This document shows positions 46,064-55,869 of a stretch of 64,000 bases of DNA, piece by piece. Origin of the DNA: Pseudogemmatithrix spongiicola (GTDB lineage: Bacteria > Gemmatimonadota > Gemmatimonadetes > Gemmatimonadales > Gemmatimonadaceae); contig NZ_CP130613.1 of NCBI RefSeq assembly GCF_030623445.1, forward strand, positions 3,038,001 to 3,102,000, given 5' to 3'. A model generated the notes under the pieces. It did not search any database. It saw nothing but the letters and a program-made list of their open reading frames with translations, and was not told the DNA's origin. Each line of letters begins with the position of its first letter. Position 1 is the first letter of the stretch. The position numbers were made by a program, and so were the translations under genes.

Positions 46064-46069
46064 TAAATT
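46064..46069 (+). promoter_or_regulatory. TAAATT -10-like box, 6 nt before the 46076 start
   Basis: TAAATT-CCGGGT-ATG. Nearly the same string (TAGATT-CCGCGC-GTG) precedes the next gene. No Shine-Dalgarno sequence fits between. Confidence 0.5.
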
Positions 46070-46075
46070 CCGGGT

Positions 46076-46897
46076 ATGACGTCCGTGATGCCTTCCCTCC
46101 GCCCTCTCCTTCGCGCCCTCGCCGTGGCCGCCGCGGTGCTGTTGCCCGGCGCGCTCCTGCCCAACGCGCTTGCGGCGCAGACGGCCGTCGTGCGCGGCAT
46201 CGTCACGGACTCGGTCGGCAATCCGATCCGCGGCGTGGAGGTGCTCGCGCTGCAGCAGGAGCGTTCGGTGCGCACCGGGGCCGATGGCCGCTTCGTGCTG
46301 CGGAACATGCCGTGGGGCCAGGTGGTGCTGATGGCCCGCCTCCCGGGCTGGCGCGCGCAGGAGCAGGTGGTGCGCATCAACGACGACGGCACGTCCCGCG
46401 AGGTGCGCTTCGCGATGGTGCGCGCCGTCCAACTGCTCGACACGCTGCGCATCGTCTCGCAGGACGGCTGCGCGGCCACGCAGATCGAGGGCTTCGAATG
46501 CCGACGCCGCGCGGGGATCGGGCAGTTCCGCGGGCCCGAGGAGCTGGAGGCGATCCGGGCGCAGCACATGGCGGACATGTTCGAGGGCATGACCGGTCTC
46601 CGCCGCGAGCCGTTCCGCGACGTCGCGCGCGGGCGCCTCGACTGGACGGTGGCGTCGACCACCGGCTGGCGCTGCCTCACCGAGGCGTTCAATGGCCGCT
46701 TCCGCACGGCGCGCGAGGAGATCATCTACCCCGAGCAGATCTACGCGATCGAGTACTACGACGTCTACGAGCGCGTGCCGGAGATCTACAAGCGCTTCGC
46801 CTGGCCCAACACGACTGACAGGCCCTGTGCCCTCGTGGTGTACTGGACCAAGGCCTACGTCGAGGAGAACGGCGGGCCGCCGCGTCAGCGCCCGTAG
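46076..46897 (+). CDS. Secreted protein with carboxypeptidase-regulatory-like domain
   Basis: 273 aa. Signal peptide (LRALAVAAAVLLPGALLPNALAAQ) then a CarboxypepD_reg beta-sandwich: AVVRGIVTDSVGNPIRGVEVLALQQERSVRTGADGRFVLRNMPWGQVVLMARLPG. The remaining 150 residues contain four cysteines (DGCAATQIEGFECRRR, TGWRCLTEAF, DRPCALVVYW) and a TonB-plug-like phrase (IIYPEQIYAIEYYDVYERVPEIYK), but no barrel follows. Probably a periplasmic or surface protein of a plug-without-barrel type. Function unknown. Confidence 0.75.
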   Translation: MTSVMPSLRPLLRALAVAAAVLLPGALLPNALAAQTAVVRGIVTDSVGNPIRGVEVLALQQERSVRTGADGRFVLRNMPWGQVVLMARLPGWRAQEQVVRINDDGTSREVRFAMVRAVQLLDTLRIVSQDGCAATQIEGFECRRRAGIGQFRGPEELEAIRAQHMADMFEGMTGLRREPFRDVARGRLDWTVASTTGWRCLTEAFNGRFRTAREEIIYPEQIYAIEYYDVYERVPEIYKRFAWPNTTDRPCALVVYWTKAYVEENGGPPRQRP

Positions 46898-46906
46898 CCC
46901 TCGCGC

Positions 46907-46912
46907 TAGATT
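46907..46912 (+). promoter_or_regulatory. TAGATT -10-like box, 6 nt before the 46919 GTG start
   Basis: TAGATT-CCGCGC-GTG, placing a transcription start at the start codon itself. It lies in the 21-bp gap after the preceding gene, so that gene and this one may be separate transcripts. Confidence 0.5.
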
Positions 46913-46918
46913 CCGCGC

Positions 46919-49900
46919 GTGACGCTGCTTCTCACGCTGCTCTTCATCTGCTCGGGCGCGGCCGGGCTGGTCTACGAATCCCTGTGGAGCCGCTACCTCG
47001 GGCTCCTCGTCGGCCACGGGGCGTACGCGCAGATCCTCGTGCTCGTCATCTTCCTCGGGGGGATGGCCGGCGGCGCCGCATGGATCGCGCGCCGCGCGAC
47101 GCGCATCGGCGATCCGCTGCGCTGGTACGCCATCGTCGAGGCGCTGGTCGGCCTGCTCGGCCTCGCGTTCCATGACGTGTTCGTGGCGACCAGCGCGTTC
47201 GCCTACGACACGCTGTTCCCCGCGCTCGGCGGCACGGCGACGGTCACGATCGCCAAGTGGACCATTGCCGCCCTGCTGATCCTGCCGCAATCGCTGCTGC
47301 TGGGCGCGACCTTCCCGCTCATGACGGCGGGCGTGCTGCGCCGCCAGGCGGCGGACCGCGCGGGCCGGACCATCGGGCTGCTGTACTTCGCGAACTCGTT
47401 GGGCGCGGCGATCGGCGTGCTCGTCGCCGGGTTCTGGTTGCTCGAGATCGCGGGACTGCCGGGCACGCTTATCGTGGCGGCCGTCGTGAACCTGCTCGTC
47501 GCCGCTGCGGCGTACCTGCTCTCGGGACGGCAGCCACTCGCCGCGCGCGACGCCGCCGATACGCCGAGCGTCGCTGCGGCACCCGACGCTACGGACGCAG
47601 GCGCCGCGCTGCCCAGCGGGGCGTTTGCGCAGCTCCTGCTCAGCGTCGCGTTCGGCACGGCGGTGGCCTCGTTCATCTACGAGATCGCCTGGATCCGCAT
47701 GCTCTCGCTCGTGCTGGGCAGCGCCACGCACGCATTTGAGTTGATGCTCTCGGCGTTCATCCTCGGCTTGGCGATCGGCGCCTTCGTGATTCGCCGCCGT
47801 GCTGATGGCAGCGGCGATCCGCTGCGCCAGCTCGGACTCGTGCAGGTAGCGATGGGCGCGGCGGCGATCCTCTCGCTGGGCTGGTATCTCGATGCGTTCG
47901 GGTGGATGGCCACGCTGATGGAAACCGTGCAGCGCAACGAAGCGGGCTACGCGGCATTCCATGTGGGGCGCTACGCGTTGGCGATGGCCATCATGCTGCC
48001 CGCGACGATCTGCGCGGGCATGACGCTGCCGCTCATCACGCGTGCGCTGCTGCGCAGCGCCCGCGGCGAACGCGCCATCGGGACGGTGTACGCCTGGAAC
48101 ACCGTCGGGTCGATCATCGGCGCGAGTGCGGCAGGACTCTGGTTACTGCCCGCCATCGGCGTGCGCGGCACGTTGATCCTCGGCGGGACGATCGATCTCG
48201 CGTTGGGTTGCTGGCTGCTGTGGGTCGCCGCGCCGTTGCGCGCCGGTGGCCGACGCACCGCCACTCTCGCCCTCGGCGCGACGGCGGCGCTGGTGCTCGT
48301 GTCGTCGCTGAGCCCCGGCTTCGACCCCTCGGTGCTCTCGAGCGGCGTGTTCCGCTACGGCACGGTTGCGGAGGCCGGTTCGCGCGACATCCTCTTCTAC
48401 CGCGACGGACGCACCGCCAGCGTGAGCGTGCAGATGGGCAGCGACAGCGGCTTCACGCTGGCCACCAACGGCAAGCCCGATGCTTCGCTGCAGGCGGTGT
48501 GGTTCGAGCCACCGCGCCCGGATTCGCTGCGGCCGGCACTGGCCAGCGACAACGCCACGCAGGCACTGCTCGCGCTCATCACGCTGGCGCATGCGCCGAC
48601 GGCGCGCGAGGCCGCGGTGATCGGGCACGGCGCGGGCATGACGACGCACTTCCTGCTCGGGTCGCCGACGATGGAGCGCGTAACGACCATCGAGATCGAG
48701 CCGGAGATGGTCGAGGCCGCGAAGCAACTCATGCCGGCGAACGCCCGTGCCTTCGAGGACCCGCGATCGGTCACGGTGATTGACGACGCGCGCGCCTTCT
48801 TCGCGGCGACGAGCCACCGCTTCGATGTGATCGTGTCGGAACCGTCGAATCCCTGGGTGAGCGGCGTGTCGGCGCTGTTCACCGAGGAGTTCTACGCGCG
48901 GGCGGCACGCCAGCTCGCACCGGGCGGCGTGTTCGGGCAGTGGCTGCACTTGTATGAGATCGAGGACGCGCTGGTCTTGGGCATCCTCAAGGCGCTGTCC
49001 ACGCAGTTCCGGTCGTATGAGCTGTATCTCACGAACGACGTCGACGTGCTGGTCGTCGCCTCGAATGCCGATTCACTGCCCACGCCGGACTGGTCGGTGT
49101 TCCGCACGGAGGACGTCGCGCTGGATCTCGCGCGCTTCCGTCCGCTCAGCGACGCCGCGCTACGCGCGACTTGGCTCGTGGGCCATCGCCAGCTCGGGCC
49201 GGCACTCGCGCGCGACTCCGCGTCGAACAGCGATTTCTACCCACAGCTCGACCTGCGCGCGGAGCGGGCGCGGTTCCTGGGCGTGGAGGCCGATGCCTTC
49301 GCTTCGATGCACAGTGATCGCTTTGCGCTCGCCGATGCAATGGCCGAGCGGGTGATTGCGCCGTTGGGACTGGCCCGCGCGCCGCTTTCGCACGCGCGCT
49401 TCGATGCGCAGGCGAAGTCGGTGCAGATGCGGCAGCGTGTCTCCGGCAACGACACCAGCGCGGTGCTGGTCGGCGTGCGCGCCGCGCAGCTGCGCGATGC
49501 GCGCCTTTCGCTCGAGCTCGCGAGCGATCGTCCGCCGCCGGACTGGCCGCTCTGGTTCGCCGAGGTGTTGCAGGTGGAGCGCGACCGGCACCAAGGCACG
49601 ATGGGTGTGGTAGACGCGGCCTGGTATGCGCAAGTCGAGCGCTATCTCACACGGCAGCGCGCCCCAGAGGGTGCGCAGTCGGCGTGGCGCTTCTTGCGCG
49701 CGGCGGTGACCTACGATTGGCCGACAGCGGCAGCGGAGGTGCGCACGCAGATCGCCGAGCGTGACCGCGGCCGTGCGTGGCTACCGCCGGCGTTGCTGTT
49801 GGACGCTGCAGTGCTCGCGCGCCTGCGCACCGGGGACGTGACCGGCGCGCAGGCGGCGTTTGCGCGGCTGGGCAATGCCGCGGGGCGCAGGCCCGAAGAC

Positions 49901-49936
49901 CTGCGCACCCGCATGCTCGACGCCCTGGTGAACTAG
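46919..49936 (+). CDS. Large fusion: MFS-like membrane domain plus spermidine synthase-like domain
   Basis: 1005 aa, GTG start. Residues 1-430 form about twelve helices in two repeats beginning LLFICSGAAGLVYESLWSRYL and SVAFGTAVASFIYEIAWIRML, typical of MFS-like spermidine-synthase proteins. A Rossmann aminopropyl/methyl-transferase domain follows: AAVIGHGAGMTTHFLLG, VTTIEIEPEMVEAAKQ, VTVIDDARAFFAAT, DVIVSEPSNPWVSGVSALFTEEFY. The last 200 residues are helical and unassigned. The motif-I loop GHGAG replaces the GxGDG of true spermidine synthases, so polyamine synthesis is uncertain; a membrane-linked SAM-dependent modification is an alternative. Overlaps the convergent M16 gene by 4 nt. Confidence 0.8.
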   Translation: MTLLLTLLFICSGAAGLVYESLWSRYLGLLVGHGAYAQILVLVIFLGGMAGGAAWIARRATRIGDPLRWYAIVEALVGLLGLAFHDVFVATSAFAYDTLFPALGGTATVTIAKWTIAALLILPQSLLLGATFPLMTAGVLRRQAADRAGRTIGLLYFANSLGAAIGVLVAGFWLLEIAGLPGTLIVAAVVNLLVAAAAYLLSGRQPLAARDAADTPSVAAAPDATDAGAALPSGAFAQLLLSVAFGTAVASFIYEIAWIRMLSLVLGSATHAFELMLSAFILGLAIGAFVIRRRADGSGDPLRQLGLVQVAMGAAAILSLGWYLDAFGWMATLMETVQRNEAGYAAFHVGRYALAMAIMLPATICAGMTLPLITRALLRSARGERAIGTVYAWNTVGSIIGASAAGLWLLPAIGVRGTLILGGTIDLALGCWLLWVAAPLRAGGRRTATLALGATAALVLVSSLSPGFDPSVLSSGVFRYGTVAEAGSRDILFYRDGRTASVSVQMGSDSGFTLATNGKPDASLQAVWFEPPRPDSLRPALASDNATQALLALITLAHAPTAREAAVIGHGAGMTTHFLLGSPTMERVTTIEIEPEMVEAAKQLMPANARAFEDPRSVTVIDDARAFFAATSHRFDVIVSEPSNPWVSGVSALFTEEFYARAARQLAPGGVFGQWLHLYEIEDALVLGILKALSTQFRSYELYLTNDVDVLVVASNADSLPTPDWSVFRTEDVALDLARFRPLSDAALRATWLVGHRQLGPALARDSASNSDFYPQLDLRAERARFLGVEADAFASMHSDRFALADAMAERVIAPLGLARAPLSHARFDAQAKSVQMRQRVSGNDTSAVLVGVRAAQLRDARLSLELASDRPPPDWPLWFAEVLQVERDRHQGTMGVVDAAWYAQVERYLTRQRAPEGAQSAWRFLRAAVTYDWPTAAAEVRTQIAERDRGRAWLPPALLLDAAVLARLRTGDVTGAQAAFARLGNAAGRRPEDLRTRMLDALVN

Positions 49937-52773
49937 GGGCGCGTCGGCGGCGCGACCGGCGGCTTGTTCTTGAAGTCGCCGGCCTTGACGGTCGAGATGC
50001 GCGCCAGGTTGATGTGCCGGCGCATGGCCGCGTTGACGTCGTTCACCGTGAGCGCGCGCACCTTGTCGTCGAGCTGCTGCTCGAAGGCCATGGTCCGCCC
50101 CGTGATGTACTGCGCGGCAAACATGGACGCGACGAAGCCGTCGTTCGCCCGCATTTGCACGCGCTGCTGGAGCCAGGCGTTGCGCGCGGCCTCGAGCTCC
50201 TCGGCCGTGATGCCCTCGCTGAGAATGCGGCCGATCTCCTCGCCGAAGGCCGTCTCGAGCCGCAGCACGTTCTCGGGCGCGTAGATGGCGTTGGCCGAGA
50301 ACGAGCCGACCTGGTCGAGCGACTGTGCGCTGAGCCCGGAACCGACGCCGTAACTGATGCCGTCGCGCTGGCGGATGCGCGTGGCGAGGCGCGAGTTGAG
50401 GAAGCCGCCGCCGAGGATGAAGTTGCCGATCGTCAGCGCCGGATAGTCCGGCGAATCATCCCGGAGCCGCAGGTTCTGCCCGGCGATGAAGAACGCGTTG
50501 GCCTTGTCCGGCGTCTCGATCGAGACGTTGAACTGCGGGACGTCGAAGAACTGGCGCTCGGCGCGTGCGAAGGGCTTCGGGCTGCGCCAGCCCTCGAAAG
50601 TCTCCTTCGCCCAGGCCTCGACCTCGGCGCGGTCGAAGTCGCCGACGATCGCCAGGTCGCCGTAGCTCGCGCCGACGAGCTCGGTGTAGATGCTCCGCAC
50701 CTGTTCGACCGTCATGGCCTGCAGGTTCGCGATGTCTTCCTCGAAGGACGTGACGGCGAGCGGGTGGCCCTTCGGGTACGGGCTCATGCGCCGCTGGTAC
50801 TCGGTGGCGGCGAGCGCCACCGGTTCGGACTTGTTCGACTCGATGGCTGCGAGTTGCTGGCGGCGCAGTTCCTCGAACTCTTCCGCTGGGAAGGTCGGCG
50901 TCTTGAGGATCTCGCCGACCAGCCGCAGCGTCGGCATGAGGTTCTCGCGCGTGGTCGTCACCGACGCCTGGATGTTGTTACCCGCGCCGACGAAGGACAC
51001 CTGCGCCTTCAGGCGGTCGAACTCCTCGCGGATCTGCTGGCGTGAGCGGGTCCGCGTGCCCTTGTCGAGCATCCCCGGCATGAAGGCCGCGATGTGGTTG
51101 CGGCCGCTGAGCGTCTCGAGGTTGCCGTGGCGCAGCGAGATGCGTGCGACGACTTGGTTGCCGCGCGTCTGCTTGGGCAGCATGGCGAGCTTGAAACCGT
51201 TGGCCAACTGGCCGCGCACGGTGCGCGCGTCGATGTTGGACGGCGAGGGATCGAAGGCTTCGCCGGCGGCCATCGCCGCGCGGCCGCGGTAGGCGCGCGC
51301 GACGGAGTCCACCGTGGCCTGCGCAATCGTCGGGATGGTGACGCGCGCCGGTGCGTCCGTCGGAATGAACGTGCCGACGGTGCGGTTGTCGGGCTTGAAG
51401 TACGTGGTGGCGACGCGCTGCACGTCCGCCGGCGTGACGGCTTCGATGCGGTCGCGATGGATGAAAAGCAGGCGCCAATCGCCCATCGACGCCCACTCGG
51501 AGAGATCGAGCGCGATGTTCTGCGAGTTGTTCATCGAGAGTTCGATCTGCCGGGTCAGCGCGGCCTTGGCCTGCGTCACCTCATCGGCCGTGACGGGGCG
51601 GGCGGCGAAGCCCTCCATCGTCGCGAGCAGCACGCGGCGTGCCGAGTCGACCGACTGCTCCTTGCGGAGCAGTGCGAGACCGAAGAGCAGGCCGGGTTCG
51701 GCGAGCTGGAAGGCCTGGCTGCCCGCCTGCGCCACGAGCCCCGGCTGGACCAACGCCGAGTGCAGACGACCGCCCGGCGTGCGGGTGAGGACCTGGGCGA
51801 GCACGTCGATGGCGGCGAAATCCGGATGCGTGCCCGCCGGGACCTTGTACGCGGCGATCACGGCCTGCTGGTCGCCGACGCGGCGCACGGTGACCTCGCG
51901 CTCGCCGTCCTGATCGGGATCGCGCGTGTAGGTCGGGAACAGCAGGTTGCCGCGATCGAGCGAGCGCTGCGGCCGCGGAATGCTGCCGAACTTGGTCGCG
52001 ATGAGGCGCAACGCCGCCGCTTCGTCGAACTTGCCCGCGACGACGAGGATGGCGTTGTCCGGCTGGTAGTACCGGCGGTAGAAGGCCTGCAGGCGCTCGA
52101 TCGGCACGTTCTCGATGTCGGCGCGCGCGCCGATCGTGCTCTTGCCGTAGTTGTGCCAGTCGAAGGCCGCGGCCATGGTGCGCTGCAGCGTGACGTTCAC
52201 GGGGCTGTTCTCGCCCGACTCGAACTCGTTGCGCACCACCGTGAACTCGCTTTCGAGGTCCTTCTTCGCGATGTACGAGTTCACCATGCGGTCGGCCTCG
52301 AGGTCGAGCGCCCACTCGAGGTTGGCGTCCGACGCAGGCATCGTCTCGAAGTAGTTGGTGCGATCGTACCAGGTGGTGCCGTTGGGAAACGCGCCACGCT
52401 CGGTGAGTTCCTGCGGGATGTTCGGATGCTTCGGCGTGCCCTTGAACACGAGGTGCTCGAGCAGGTGCGCCATGCCCGTCTCACCGTAGCCTTCGTGCCG
52501 GGACCCCACGAGGTACGTGATGTTCACCGTGACCGTCGGCTTCGACTGGTCGGGGAAGAGCAGGACCTTGAGTCCGTTGGCGAGCGCGTACTCGGTGATG
52601 CCTTCGACGCTGGCGCCACGGGTGATGCCGGCGGGCAGGGCGGCGGGGCGCGCGGCGGCGGCCGGCTGCTGCGCGAGCGCGATGCACGGGACACTGGCAA
52701 GCGCGAGCGCCGTCGCGAACAAGCCGACGGCAAGACGGTAGTTCAGAGATGCATGCTGCACAGAATTCCTCAC
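49933..52773 (-). CDS. Periplasmic M16-family zinc peptidase, two-domain (pitrilysin/PqqL-like)
   Basis: 946 aa with a signal peptide (LAVGLFATALALASVPCIALAQ). The first half holds the inverted zinc motif HxxEH as GMAHLLEHLVFKGTPKHPN (about residues 103-107) with the distal Glu in the AKKDLESEFTVVRNEFESGENSP region. The second half (from about MLPKQTRGNQVVARISLRHGN) repeats the fold without the motif, as in other double-M16 proteins, and includes DLAIVGDFDRAEVEAWAKETFEGW and SRLATRIRQRDGISYGVGSGL. Degrades peptides in the periplasm. GTG start at 52771-52773; a second GTG four codons on is possible. No Shine-Dalgarno stands out. Confidence 0.92.
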   Translation of the reverse strand: MRNSVQHASLNYRLAVGLFATALALASVPCIALAQQPAAAARPAALPAGITRGASVEGITEYALANGLKVLLFPDQSKPTVTVNITYLVGSRHEGYGETGMAHLLEHLVFKGTPKHPNIPQELTERGAFPNGTTWYDRTNYFETMPASDANLEWALDLEADRMVNSYIAKKDLESEFTVVRNEFESGENSPVNVTLQRTMAAAFDWHNYGKSTIGARADIENVPIERLQAFYRRYYQPDNAILVVAGKFDEAAALRLIATKFGSIPRPQRSLDRGNLLFPTYTRDPDQDGEREVTVRRVGDQQAVIAAYKVPAGTHPDFAAIDVLAQVLTRTPGGRLHSALVQPGLVAQAGSQAFQLAEPGLLFGLALLRKEQSVDSARRVLLATMEGFAARPVTADEVTQAKAALTRQIELSMNNSQNIALDLSEWASMGDWRLLFIHRDRIEAVTPADVQRVATTYFKPDNRTVGTFIPTDAPARVTIPTIAQATVDSVARAYRGRAAMAAGEAFDPSPSNIDARTVRGQLANGFKLAMLPKQTRGNQVVARISLRHGNLETLSGRNHIAAFMPGMLDKGTRTRSRQQIREEFDRLKAQVSFVGAGNNIQASVTTTRENLMPTLRLVGEILKTPTFPAEEFEELRRQQLAAIESNKSEPVALAATEYQRRMSPYPKGHPLAVTSFEEDIANLQAMTVEQVRSIYTELVGASYGDLAIVGDFDRAEVEAWAKETFEGWRSPKPFARAERQFFDVPQFNVSIETPDKANAFFIAGQNLRLRDDSPDYPALTIGNFILGGGFLNSRLATRIRQRDGISYGVGSGLSAQSLDQVGSFSANAIYAPENVLRLETAFGEEIGRILSEGITAEELEAARNAWLQQRVQMRANDGFVASMFAAQYITGRTMAFEQQLDDKVRALTVNDVNAAMRRHINLARISTVKAGDFKNKPPVAPPTRP

Positions 52774-52943
52774 AGGTGATGATCCAAGGATTCAAGACCG
52801 TAGGACGCCCACTATGGTAGCGTCGGGGACGGCAATCCGCAGCAGCGGCGGGGCATACGTGCTAGGGCAGGTGACTAGCCGTATTGCACTCGAAGTCGAA
52901 CGAGTCCTAGCGTAGCGCAGCCCCCTCTCCACCCGGAGCCTCC

Positions 52944-53474
52944 GTGCGCATCGCCGTCCCGGTCATCGCTGTCCTGCTTGCCCTCACGGCAGCCCGCGCC
53001 CCGCTCGCAGCGCAAGAGCCGGGTCGCACGGTCGCCTACCTCGAGTTGCTCGGCAGCGGCGGCCCCTGGTCCATGAACCTCGAGCGCGCTATCGGCTCGT
53101 GGCGCATGCGCGGAGGATTCGCGAGCTGGAGCACGAGCGACTTCTGGAGCGACGTGTCGACGAGCTACACCACGGTGCCCGTCACCCTGAGCCGCGTGCT
53201 CGGCGACGGCAATCATCGGCTAGAGATCGGCGGCGGGGTCACGCTCGGGGGACGGTCCGGGGGTTCTTCATCGTCTGGCATCTTCGCCTCCGAGGAGAGC
53301 TCACGCTTCGTGACCCTGACGGGAATCTTCGGGTACCGGTACCAGAAGCCGGGTCGGGGTTTTGTGTTCCGCGCGGGGCTGATTCCGCTCTATGGCCTCG
53401 GGAGTCCTGAGATCGCGTACCCGGACAAGGGACTTCTGCCCTCGATTGGCCTCAGCTTCGGCGCCGCGTTCTAG
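52944..53474 (+). CDS. Hypothetical outer-membrane protein, small beta-barrel
   Basis: 176 aa, GTG start at 52944 with CCGGAG upstream. Signal peptide MRIAVPVIAVLLALTAARAPLAAQ. The mature part alternates in beta-strand fashion (YTTVPVTLSRVLGDGNHRLEIGGGVTLGG, RFVTLTGIFGYRYQ, GRGFVFRAGLIPLYG) and ends ...IGLSFGAAF, a terminal Phe as for barrel insertion. Similar short barrel proteins are annotated in many Gram-negative genomes without function. 43 bp before the TonB receptor gene. Confidence 0.7.
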   Translation: MRIAVPVIAVLLALTAARAPLAAQEPGRTVAYLELLGSGGPWSMNLERAIGSWRMRGGFASWSTSDFWSDVSTSYTTVPVTLSRVLGDGNHRLEIGGGVTLGGRSGGSSSSGIFASEESSRFVTLTGIFGYRYQKPGRGFVFRAGLIPLYGLGSPEIAYPDKGLLPSIGLSFGAAF

Positions 53475-53517
53475 GGCCCGGAAGAAACCGAGGCTGCCCG
53501 CCCGGTGTTCGTGAAGG

Positions 53518-55806
53518 ATGCGTCTTCTGCTCGCGCTCCTCGCACTTCCCCTCGCCACGGCCCTCGCCCAGCCCAGCGGCACGATCACCGGCACCGTCGT
53601 GGCCACGGGCACTGAGCAGCCCATCGCGGGCGCGCAGCTCGTCGTCGAGGGCGCCGATCGCCGCGCCGTCGCCGACGACCAAGGCCGCTTCGTCATCCTC
53701 GGCGTCGCGCCGGGCGTGTGGCGCCTGCAGGTGCGCGCCATCGGCTATCGTCCGGTGATCATCCCGGACGTCGTCGTCGGCAGCGGCAAGCCGACCACAT
53801 TGGCCATTCGGTTGCTGCCCGCGCCCATCGACGTCGCCGCCGTGGAGGTGCGCGCCGCGTACTTCACCCCGGCCGTCGAAGGCACGACCTCCACGCAGAC
53901 GCTGACCGCCGAGGCGATCCGCCGCGCACCGGGTGTGCAGGAAGACGTCGTGCGCGCCGTGGCATTGCTGCCGGGCGTGGGCGTCACGCAACCGGGCCGC
54001 AACGATCTCGTCGTGCGCGGCGGCGCGCCGTTCGAGAACCTGTTCCTTGTGGACGGCATCGAAGTGCCGAACATCAATCACTTCGGCACGCAGGGCTCGA
54101 CGGGCGGTCCGCTCTCGCTCATCAACGTCGATGCCGTCGAGCAGGCGTCGTTCTCCGCGGGCGGCTTCGCAGCCAAGTACGGTGACCGCACGGCGTCCGT
54201 CACGAGCATCACGCTGCGCGAGGGCAATCGGCGGCAGTTCGGCGGCGAGTTCAACATCTCCGCCACCGGTGGATTCGCGATCGCCGAAGGCCCACTGGGC
54301 GAGCGCGGATCCTTCTATGTCAGTGCGCGGCGCAGCTACCTCGACCTGCTCTTCAAGGCGGCGGGCTTCGGCTTCGTCCCGGCGTACAGCGACCTGCAGG
54401 TCAAGGCGGTGCAGGATCTCGGCACGCGCGACAAGCTGTCGTTCCTGTTCATCGGCGCGGACGGCACGGTCACGTTCTTCAACGACGACGAGGACCAGCG
54501 CTACGACAACTCACGCGTCGCGGCCCCGACGCAGCAGCAGTACTTCTCTGGGCTCACGTGGCGGCGCCTCGTGCCGCGCGGGATCCTCGACCTCACGCTC
54601 GGCCGCACATGGACGTCGTTCCAGACGATCCAGAATGATTCGTTGAACCCGCCGAACACGATCTTCCGCGCCTTCAGCACGGAAGGCGAACAGTCGCTGC
54701 GCGCCGATCTCACGCTGCAGACGTCGACGCGGACGGAACTCAACGTGGGCGCCGTCGCGCGCTACGCCAGCGACCTCTCGTACGACCTGCTGCTGCCAGG
54801 CCCGCTGCGCACCGACGCGACGGGCGCGCCGCAGCCGCTCAGCGTCGACACTTCATTCACCGCGGATCGACAGGCGCTGTACGGGTCGATCGCCTACCAG
54901 GCCACGCCGAAGCTGCGCGCCACGCTCGGCCTGCGCGGCGATCGCTACGGCTTCCTCGAGGGCACGCTGCGCGCCAGCCCGCGCCTCGGCCTGCGTTACG
55001 CGCTCAACGATCGCACCGCGCTTACGGCGAGCGCCGGACGCTACTGGCAGACGCCGAGCTTCATCTGGCTCGTGGGCGATCCGTCGAACGCGCAGCTCGA
55101 TCCGTTCCGCGCGGACCAAGCGGTGGCGGGCATCGAGCACTTGCTGCGCGACGACGTGAAGCTGCAGTTCGAGGTGTATGCCAAGGGCTATGCGCAGTAT
55201 CCGCGGCGGCTGTTCCGTCCCCAGGCGGTGCTCTCACCGAGCGGCTTCGATGACGTGACGAGCGACATCCCATTCGGCCTCGAACCGTTGGCCGCGACGG
55301 CGAAGGGCCGTTCGATCGGTGCGGAGCTCTTCGTGCAGAAGCAGTTGAGCGAGATCCCGCTGTTCGGGCTCGCGAGCGTGAGCGTGGCCCGGACGACTTT
55401 CGACGGGGCCGACGGCGTCGCGCGGCCGGGCAGCTTCGATACGCGTGCGATCGGCAACGCCGTCCTCGGCTGGCGTCCCAACGCGAAGTGGGAGCTCTCG
55501 GGCAAGTTCCGTATCGCGAGCGGCTTGCCGACGACGCCGTTCATCACGACGGGTGCGGACGCGGGCCGCCAAGACTTCTCGCAGTGGAATGAAGGCGAGC
55601 GGCTGCCGGTGTTCCATGCACTCGATGTCCGCGTGGACCGGCGCTGGAGCCTGCGCAGCGTGCAGCTGGTGGGCTACCTCGACATCCAGAACGTGTACAG
55701 CCGCGAGAACGTCTCGGGCCTGCAGTGGGACCAGCGCGAGCGCACGGTGCTACGGAACACCTCGATCGGCCTGCTGCCGAGCATCGGGTTCAGCATCGAC
55801 TTCTGA
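53518..55806 (+). CDS. TonB-dependent receptor with N-terminal carboxypeptidase-regulatory domain
   Basis: 762 aa. Signal peptide MRLLLALLALPLATALAQ, then CarboxypepD_reg (SGTITGTVVATGTEQPIAGAQLVVEGADRRAVADDQGRFVILG), then a plug domain (RRAPGVQEDVVRAVALLPGVGV, NDLVVRGGAPFENLFLVDGIEVPNINHFG) and a C-terminal barrel ending LPSIGFSIDF. Takes up a large or scarce solute across the outer membrane with TonB energy; ligand unknown. The organisation is SusC-like but no SusD partner is adjacent. The next gene is a secreted S9 peptidase, so a peptide ligand is conceivable. Confidence 0.9.
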   Translation: MRLLLALLALPLATALAQPSGTITGTVVATGTEQPIAGAQLVVEGADRRAVADDQGRFVILGVAPGVWRLQVRAIGYRPVIIPDVVVGSGKPTTLAIRLLPAPIDVAAVEVRAAYFTPAVEGTTSTQTLTAEAIRRAPGVQEDVVRAVALLPGVGVTQPGRNDLVVRGGAPFENLFLVDGIEVPNINHFGTQGSTGGPLSLINVDAVEQASFSAGGFAAKYGDRTASVTSITLREGNRRQFGGEFNISATGGFAIAEGPLGERGSFYVSARRSYLDLLFKAAGFGFVPAYSDLQVKAVQDLGTRDKLSFLFIGADGTVTFFNDDEDQRYDNSRVAAPTQQQYFSGLTWRRLVPRGILDLTLGRTWTSFQTIQNDSLNPPNTIFRAFSTEGEQSLRADLTLQTSTRTELNVGAVARYASDLSYDLLLPGPLRTDATGAPQPLSVDTSFTADRQALYGSIAYQATPKLRATLGLRGDRYGFLEGTLRASPRLGLRYALNDRTALTASAGRYWQTPSFIWLVGDPSNAQLDPFRADQAVAGIEHLLRDDVKLQFEVYAKGYAQYPRRLFRPQAVLSPSGFDDVTSDIPFGLEPLAATAKGRSIGAELFVQKQLSEIPLFGLASVSVARTTFDGADGVARPGSFDTRAIGNAVLGWRPNAKWELSGKFRIASGLPTTPFITTGADAGRQDFSQWNEGERLPVFHALDVRVDRRWSLRSVQLVGYLDIQNVYSRENVSGLQWDQRERTVLRNTSIGLLPSIGFSIDF

Positions 55807-55869
55807 CCGAACGGGGCGAGGGTCCGCCGCGTATCTTGGAGCGGACCCCTCACCACGGAGTACGCGTTC

